This document shows positions 58,801-64,000 of a stretch of 64,000 nt of DNA, piece by piece; the first letter of the stretch is position 1, and every line of letters begins with the position of its first letter. The stretch spans positions 4,768,704 to 4,832,703 of the forward strand of contig OZ038452.1 in NCBI GenBank assembly GCA_964036195.1. Reading direction: 5' to 3'. This DNA comes from Sphaerolaimus hirsutus. Lineage: Eukaryota > Nematoda > Chromadorea > Monhysterida > Sphaerolaimidae. The notes beneath the pieces were generated by a model that saw only the letters and a list, made by a program, of their open reading frames with translations, was not told the origin of the DNA and did not search any database. A program made the position numbers and the translations under genes.

Positions 58801-61800
58801 TGAGAGGCAGAAGTGTGAGGTGCTATAACTTTTGATTGGTAAGAGATATCGATCTGATTCTTGTGGTATGGTGGTTCTCTTGATCAAGAGTATATGATAG
58901 CATGTACAAAAAATTTTCAAAAAAATATATCTGAAATTGGGCCAAATCGATATATGCACAAGTCTACATCACCGATTTGACTACAAAAATGAACTCTCCA
59001 ATCATTTGTGATCATTTTAAAAGTCGATTGACAAAAATCGGTTGACAAATGAACGAGTTATTGATGTGCAAACTTTGTATTTCTGGGCGACACCCAATTT
59101 TTTTTTGGAAAAATTTACTTTTTTCAGACACACCATATCTCAGGTCAGGGGAGTCATAGAAATATGTTATCGATTTTCACGTTAGCCCCGACATAAAATT
59201 ACATTATATTCAAACATCAACAATTTTCGCTCAGCGGTTAAGGAGTGACGTGCACGCGAACACAGTCGGACCTCACCTGAACAAATTTCCCTTATGAGAC
59301 GGCGGTGGAGAGTCTCAACTATTCTGTCCGCTAGTGTAATGCGATCCCATGGCCCACAGCGATTCTCTGGCCATAAGTAACATAACAAAGTACTACCACT
59401 TGATTACATTTTTTCATAACCATATCTGGGTACTTTTGAAAAAAAAGTTTTAAAAACCTTTTTAATAAAATAAATTCCCTAGACGGCAGGCAGTGCAGCG
59501 CGTGCCCGGCATGGGCGGAATAATGGGAACCTGGCGTATCAAGGATGTTTACGTGTTTTCTCTATCGGTGTGGCAGAATCTTTGTAAATATGCAGAATCG
59601 CACGCATCAGTACAATAGGATATCTTTGCGCGCCCGTGTATGCGAATGACATAAAGCTACGGTTGCGTGAAAAGTCAACTGAATTGAAAAGGTCGAAATT
59701 ATCATAAAGTTGGCAAATGTCAACTGGAAATGGGAGCACAAACCCCCGCTCCATAGCATCTCAGACATGTATCAATAATTTTAATTAATTTATAAGATTT
59801 GATAAAGATCAAGTTACTGTATTTAGCTGTCCCGTCTTTTAAACGTTCGCGGTTCCGCGTACACCGACCCATTTGCAAATAGAGATGTATTTTTGTAACA
59901 ATGTTTTTTTTAAAGGAACGCAAGCATAGAAACGGGTTAGAAACTCTAATTTTTTTCTTCATTTTTTTTGTAAATACAAATCTTGTACTCATTCCGAATA
60001 TTTTGTCATTATTCTAAAAAATACCTAGCATTTTGTAAGAAAAAGACAGCCGAAATTTGACAAATTTAATTTTTTTTTAAACGAGGTCATTAAAAAAGTT
60101 TTCTGTCCAGCCCTACTATCGAAAAAGCCCCCCCCCCCAATTCAAAAGGGCCAAACCCACCAGCGGGACAGTGAAACGTAAACTGCCAGTTTTCATCCAA
60201 TCTCAGCGTGCGCCCGGTTATCCGCGCGTAGAACTCGTAATTTTCGCGCGGAAACAAATTGCTGTAGCCGAAGTTCTTGATCACACGCGCCACCACTTCG
60301 GAAGCGATTCGAAAACGGACTACATCTTCGATTTTCGCCTGCGTTTTTAGGGCGGTTTTTTTGGCGACATGTTTTTTAGGGTCTGCATTTTCGGCAAAAA
60401 TGCTAATTTCCCGCGATGTGGTTCCGCATTTTCGGAGGTATACTCGGCGGTCCGCAAAATATGCGCAGAATCCTACCATAATTTGATGAATAAAATCTTG
60501 TGACGAATTTCGTAATAATGTATTCCATAGTAAAAACGAAATATAATGATGAAAAACTGTATAATTTTTGGTTCATTATTCAAATGGATTATGGTAGGTT
60601 TCCATACTAAGTGTGATATCTGCTGAGTATACATAAATGCGACATAGACAAGTTGAAGTTGAGCTTAAGAATAGTCTAATTGAAAGCGGCTAGTTCACGG
60701 GCGACATTTTGAAGAACGATCGGAAAATTGAAAGAAAAATCCGTTTGAAAAACATTCGAATTCACCAATTTTCATTTATCGACTTTCATTTTCTTCCATC
60801 ACCAGTACATGACAGACTAAAGTGTTTTTTCACGTTTTTCCAATCGCATATAACCCCGCCATGTAGCACATATTCACGAACACCCCCCCCCCCCACCCAC
60901 CCTATTGCCATCATAAATGCAGGTGTGCATCAAGCTGGGCGCGACGGAAACGCCCAGCGCGTCAGCATTCATTCTCGTCGTGGCGGCCGCGTCGCATATG
61001 CACCTGAACGTAGGGTGGCAAGCGGTAAGATAAATGTTCCATTAAACGGTAAGGTAGGTATATTTGCTATTTTGCGGTTAACGGCACGGTAAATGTTCCA
61101 TTTTACGGTAAAGAGCCTGGTAAATTTGTCATTTTATGTGTAAACGGCACAGTACGCAAATCTTCAATGTTCCGGTAAAGAGTACGGTAAACCATAAATT
61201 TCCGGTAAACCGTTCGGTAAACGTGTAAAGAGCGTTACGCCCGGTACGGTGTCGCACCTGAACGTGCCGAAGACGAGTACGAGAAGGTGCTGCGCGGCGA
61301 CGCTGAGCGACGTGACGATGCGGCAGAAGGCGTCCCGCTGCTTGTCCGGCTCGTCCAGCTCGGCCATGGCGAACAGGCGCTCCTCGTTCTCCGCCCCGCC
61401 GAAAATGCCGCCGGGGATTTTCGACAGGAATTTCTGGGGGGGGGGGTAAATTTTACAAGTGAGAAGTAAAAAGTAAAATGAATTTACTTTTCTTTTAACT
61501 TTTTAGAATTACATACAATTTTTACTTTACTTTTTTACTTTTTACAATTACTTACAATTTTTACTTCGTTGAAGGTTTACTTCATTAATTTTTCACTACT
61601 CATTGGACCTCACTTTTCATTTTACTACGCCTTCAACTTTTTTACTTCCGTTTCAACTTATCACCTCCAAAATATTTTTACTTCTCCACTTGCGGAACTG
61701 GCACCAGCCCACCGTTTGTACACGGCTAACTTAAGAAAATAAAAATCGCATTCTGGGTCAAACCTTGATAACGGAGGCGGCGGTGGCCACGCTAACGTTG

Positions 61801-63696
61801 GCTATATTCACGAGGCGGCCGCCTTGCATTTGCGCTGCCAACTTTTGCACCTGCAATTTTATCGCAGTAGGTCATCAGCGGCACGGCGAAAATTAAAAGC
61901 GCTTCGAACTATTGACAATATGAATTGTATAGTGATAGTGTTTTATGACGGGCATTTTGAGTTTGTACTCGTTTGCGGCGAATGTAATAAAAATGCAGTC
62001 TTTGTAAAAATCACTTTTTACAGACTGTTAATAGTATACAGTCTAGAGACGGCACAATTTACACTGAAATATATTTTTACCACAATAAAACGGTAACAAG
62101 AGTAATAAACTGATAAAGAAGCATTTTTCTCATCACATTACGTTACATCGGTTTAGCTATCGGTAAATTTTCTGCATAATTTATCATACCATTTATAAAT
62201 GACAATACGCTAGTGTCCTCCATAAAACCAGCATTATACGCAGAAAATATGTAACTAACTCAAACAAAAAAGGTGAATACTAAAAGCCACAAAAGGAATG
62301 AAATCAGTCAACTCAAATCACGAATACGCTCATAAACTGCAGTGCACCCACCCACCTTATGCGTCTGCCCTGGCGCCCGCCAGACATCCTTCTTATACGG
62401 CCCCTCCTTGTTCACCTTGAGCAACAGCACCAACAGCGTGGCGGGGATGTCGTGCGGGAACGCGTCGGACACGGGCACGCCGAACTTCACCCTACCAGAT
62501 AAAAATAAGTGCTCAACATTTCATCGCATCGCCACATAACGACAAAATGGCCCTACACATACCAGTTGACAACGACACCAAGTGTCAACTGGTCCCCATC
62601 CCAATTCAATGCTTGCTCACGTGTAACATCACGCATTATTGTATACACCGACCCCGCACATCGCACACACCGCAATTTTTCCAACACCACAGCTTCACTT
62701 GCAACACGCTCAACACCTTTGCATTCGAACATCGTTTGTCGGCAGACGCGACCAAACTCCAAATTGGAATGGAAACCAGTTCACATCCGGTGTAGTCATC
62801 AACTAGTCTGTGTAGGGCCTAGGGTTGGGACGATATATCGTATCGAATATCGAATATCGGATATCGACCATTTTTTCATATCGAATATCGATATCGAAAA
62901 TTTTGAAAAAATATCGAATATCGATATCGAATATCGACCATTTTTTCGATATTCTATACTCCCTGGGCCTGACTTCAAATAAGCCAGGAATGACACTATT
63001 AGAAGGCGATTTCATAAGCAATTTTAACAAATTTTGCGCGCAAGCGCGCACTTTGTTCTCACATGACTGGTATTTTTGTTTCAGCACTTGCGGCAGCATC
63101 AAATCTTGTGCAAATGCTCTCTCAGATATTCACATAAGAGTATATGTATGTTTAATAGCTACATACACCATGGAAACATCAATGGCACCATGGCATGTCA
63201 CCTATAAATGGGGCTGGCACCTTTTCCTTACCACATCTGTCACATTTTTAAATCATTTTCTCATTTTGATCATTGTGTGCCATTTAAATTTGTATCATCT
63301 ACTTTTCAGTAGAGATGATCAGTTGGGTTTGTGATCAAATGGAAATGGAATATGCCAAATGAAAATATGCCCTGCTATACCAAAAGCAAAATATCGAAAA
63401 TATCGAAATATCGAATATGGAGCATTTTTTAATATCGAATATCGATATCGAGGGTCCATATCGTATCGATATCGAATATCGAGTTTTAGAAAAAAATATC
63501 GAATATCGATATCAAAAAGTCATATCGTCCCAACCCTAGCAGGGCCGTAACCCAATTCAAAAACCCAGTCCAACTTCTCGATGGGCCTGGCGCGGTATCT
63601 GTGCGCGTACGGGTCGGTGGGGCTGCCGCCGCACAGCACCATCGAGTAGCTCAGCGCGGCCACCGTCATTGCCGCGCGGCGCTCACCAGCGGCATT
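46574..63696 (-). CDS. RhoGAP-domain protein, 5' end off window
   Basis: GTPase-activating protein for Rho-family GTPases, by domain. Exons 5' to 3' on minus: 63565-63696, 62356-62484, 61764-61850, 61258-61433, 60901-61003, 60161-60338, 49780-49891, 48424-48575, 47993-48104, 47442-47670, 46574-46801 (TGA 46,574-46,576). Phases agree across ten junctions and give 545 residues. The first junction (63,565 to 62,484) is the least certain; an alternative acceptor at 62,491 breaks phase. After the GAP domain comes a conserved-looking block NYEFYARITGRTLRLDENWQ, then a long Ser/Pro/Gly-rich tail. I do not assign an orthologue. Confidence 0.88.
47130..47420. mobile_element. MITE close to a RhoGAP splice donor
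   Basis: GGGCCCATACACACCAGTTG on the left and TTGCAATGTCAACTAAAGTG ... AACCC on the right form a degenerate inverted repeat of the ACACAC-GTTGAC family. The right end is about 20 bases inside the intron from the exon ending 47,442. Confidence 0.6.
47728..47855. repeat. Fold-back repeat in RhoGAP intron
   Basis: GACCCTGGAAAATGTCAAAT mirrored by TTTGACATTCTACAGGGTGC. Same family as the TRIP4 intron copy at 16,499. Confidence 0.7.
49562..49757. mobile_element. Fold-back element, GTGCCAGTCCCGCAAATTGAG ends
   Basis: Ends CCTGGTGCCAGTCCCGCAAA and TTTGCGGAACCGGCACC. Arms of AGAAGTGAGAAGTAAA units inverted around an AT-rich centre. It lies 23 bases inside the RhoGAP intron after the exon ending at 49,780. 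A related copy is at about 61,447-61,706 in another intron of the gene. Confidence 0.82.
50755..51606. repeat. Fold-back TGTAAAATGTC copy split by a hAT element
   Basis: The left part (50,755-50,850: CAGTCCCAAGCTCTTTAAAG) and right part (51,532-51,606: TTACACTTTACAGGGCTCGG) are mirror arms of one element. They are interrupted by the hAT copy at 50,851-51,531. Confidence 0.78.
50851..51531. mobile_element. hAT-like element, solitary full-length copy
   Basis: Exact TSD CACTTGAC (50,843-50,850 and 51,532-51,539). TIR TAGGGTTGG / CCAACCCTA. 681 bp, reverse orientation relative to the array at 29,663-31,373, and the best reference for that family. It has AAAAAACGTTTTTT subterminal repeats. No transposase. 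Confidence 0.95.
51914..52250. repeat. Largest fold-back copy of the TGTAAAATGTC family
   Basis: About 330 bases. The left arm repeats TGTAAAATGTCATGCAAAGT-like units at least five times; the right arm repeats the inverse (ACATTTTACATG, TTTTGACAC). The centre is TGGAAAATGGCAAAC|GGCGTTTGACATTTTCCA. Ends are GTGCCAGGCACGGACCGTGT and GGGTCTGGGGTGCCCCC. Confidence 0.82.
54319..54546. mobile_element. MITE, second copy of the CAGATTTCGGCT subfamily
   Basis: Ends GGAGGCCCACACACTAGTTC and GGTGTGCGGGCCGCC. Arms contain GTGTCAACTCAGATTTCGGC and its inverse, as at 12,443-12,667. Confidence 0.87.
56629..56880. mobile_element. MITE, GGCCCTACGCACACTAGTTGAC ends
   Basis: Arms TTCCCATCCCAATTCAAAGC and GCTTTGAATTGGGACGGGAA mirror each other, as do the ends GGCCCTACGCACACTAGTTG and CAACTCGTGTGGGCAGGGCC. 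Unpaired AT-rich centre. Confidence 0.87.
57224..58383. mobile_element. Damaged first copy of the CACTAGCGGTCAGAATAG palindrome
   Basis: The same ~100-base arm as the next element, interrupted by another transposon (about 57,329-58,315) with 7-8 bp TSD AACCAAT(G). It ends in a repeated piece of hAT sequence (GGCAGAAAGCACCACTTATA) before the second copy, suggesting a partial tandem duplication. Confidence 0.7.
57329..58315. mobile_element. Transposon with CACTTTTCATGCTGGCC ends, nested in palindrome
   Basis: Flanks AACCAAT(G) on both sides. Inverted ends GGAGTCCGCGTCACTTTTCA and TGAAAAGTGTCCTGGCCTCC. Near the right end the unit AGAAGTGTCGCACT(AGTGC) recurs several times. ~987 bp, no recognised protein. 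Confidence 0.75.
58384..59336. mobile_element. 953-bp near-perfect palindromic element, TA target
   Basis: TA on both sides (58,382-58,383; 59,337-59,338), both inside an old hAT copy. Arms of ~400 bases each begin CACTAGCGGTCAGAATAGTT and end AACTATTCTGTCCGCTAGTG; the loop is ~150 bases (about 58,785-58,932). Ends and TA target suggest a Tc1/mariner-type mobiliser, but no transposase is present. Confidence 0.9.
60161..63696 (-). CDS. RhoGAP catalytic domain exons
   Basis: Six exons. The domain starts WFGVPVSDAFPHDIPATLLV, close to the usual FGVPL...IP start. The arginine-finger loop is KKDVWRAPGQ: the usual G-I-F-R becomes D-V-W-R, with the catalytic Arg kept. The conserved Lys helix reads ASVIKKFLSKIPGGIFGG. 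Then AAQHLLVLVFGTFR and MNADALGVSVAPSLMHTC correspond to the helix and the N-x6-P loop (family AENLAVVFGP). The last helix is EDVVRFRIASEVVARVIKNF. An upstream exon (63,565-63,696) carries SYSMVLCGGSPTDPYAHRY, of unknown fold. Confidence 0.88.
62549..62819. mobile_element. MITE interrupted at its right terminus
   Basis: Ends GGCCCTACACATACCAGTTG and CAACTAGTCTGTGTAGGGCC; arms TCCCCATCCCAATTCAATGC / AATTGGAATGGAAACCAGTT. The hAT element 62,820-63,538 inserted at the final GGCC of this MITE. Confidence 0.87.
62820..63538. mobile_element. hAT-like element with TATCGAATATCGA arrays
   Basis: TIR TAGGGTTGGGACGATAT / ATATCGTCCCAACCCTA. TSD GTAGGGCC (62,812-62,819) versus GCAGGGCC (63,539-63,546), 7/8. 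Both ends consist of (GATATCGAATATC) repeats. The middle (about 62,965-63,380) is unrelated and includes TTGCGCGCAAGCGCGC. 719 bp. Ends 26 bases inside the intron from the exon ending 63,565. Confidence 0.9.
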
Positions 63697-64000
63697 CTGA
63701 GGGGCAGCAAGTGTGATAATTTGATAAGGGGTGATAAGTAAAGGTGTCTCAGTTGGGGGTGGCAAGCGATTTTTTTCGCGGCACCTGGTCGCTGAAAAAT
63801 AGGTGATATTTATAGGCTGTTAGTAGGGTTGGAAAAAAAATCGATTTTTTTAACAAATTAGTCCATTTCTCTCAAAAATCGCCTCTGAGGGTAATAAAAG
63901 ACATTTGATAGGCAGTGCACAGTTATTTTTTCTGTGGTAATATAAGTACTGTAGAGCTGTGGAAAAGCTTAAAAGTCAGTGATTTTGGAGTTTAAAAGTG

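Larger units (their letters stand above)
49892..60160 (-). other. 10.3-kb RhoGAP intron
   Basis: Holds the elements listed between 50,755 and 59,336 plus old repeats. Examples are TAGATAGCTGG / GGGGGG units at 52,240-52,760 (each GGGATAGATAGATAGCTG repeated), matching 27,150-27,260 and 50,400-50,700 in part. A GC-rich island at 55,020-55,395 has a TGACGTCA site and, on minus, TATATATAAAAGCGCG; this could be an internal promoter or transposon sequence. A plus-strand open stretch at 51,633-51,735 is unconvincing. No internal exon is recognised. Confidence 0.5.

Overview
This is a eukaryotic, animal window. It holds spliced genes with GT-AG introns, GC-rich exons in AT-rich, transposon-filled introns, and no bacterial-type operons. 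The best taxonomic clue is a muscle myosin heavy chain. From memory its rod and tail are closer to nematode body-wall myosins (UNC-54 type) than to insect or vertebrate ones, so I infer an ecdysozoan, probably a nematode or a near relative, with a repeat-rich genome. This is inference; no database search was possible.

Layout. (1) Positions 1-15,608, plus strand: 27 exons of a muscle myosin heavy chain, from mid-motor domain to the stop codon (about 1,630 residues; the first ~300 lie off the left edge). (2) Positions 16,421-31,550, minus strand: a gene encoding activating signal cointegrator 1 (TRIP4/ASC-1), with its zinc-finger domain and C-terminal ASCH domain. It converges tail-to-tail on the myosin gene. 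(3) Positions 31,551-36,246: intergenic, with repeats and one possible first coding exon (36,033-36,089, minus). (4) Positions 36,247-39,063, minus: an almost intact 938-codon reverse transcriptase of the Penelope-like class with its GIY-YIG nuclease at the N-terminus, i.e. the permuted (Naiad-type) arrangement. (5) Positions 39,064-46,573: transposon-rich intergenic DNA. (6) Positions 46,574-63,696, minus: the 3' part of a RhoGAP-domain gene (11 exons, 545 residues seen, 5' end off the right edge), with a 10.3-kb intron full of transposons.

The three host genes have no evident pathway in common: muscle contraction, transcription/translation-quality coactivator, Rho GTPase switch-off. What unites the window is its mobile DNA. 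I can delimit seven hAT-like insertions by 8-bp target duplications (five exact, two at 7/8), plus an older nested hAT array with a weaker 6/8 match. There are also TA-flanked elements, a 0.95-kb near-perfect palindrome, two tRNA-derived SINEs, and a very abundant class of short fold-back elements that share a terminal motif but carry different short internal units. Several insertions touch gene structure directly. One hAT element duplicated a TRIP4 splice donor, one sits about 14 bases after the RhoGAP stop codon, and one TRIP4 intron is almost exactly one fold-back element. Many introns in all three genes end in long pure-C runs before the 3' splice site.

Exon boundaries were set by eye from reading frame, GT/AG, phase agreement between neighbouring exons, and remembered family sequence. 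Repeat boundaries marked with target duplications are the firmest; others are approximate.
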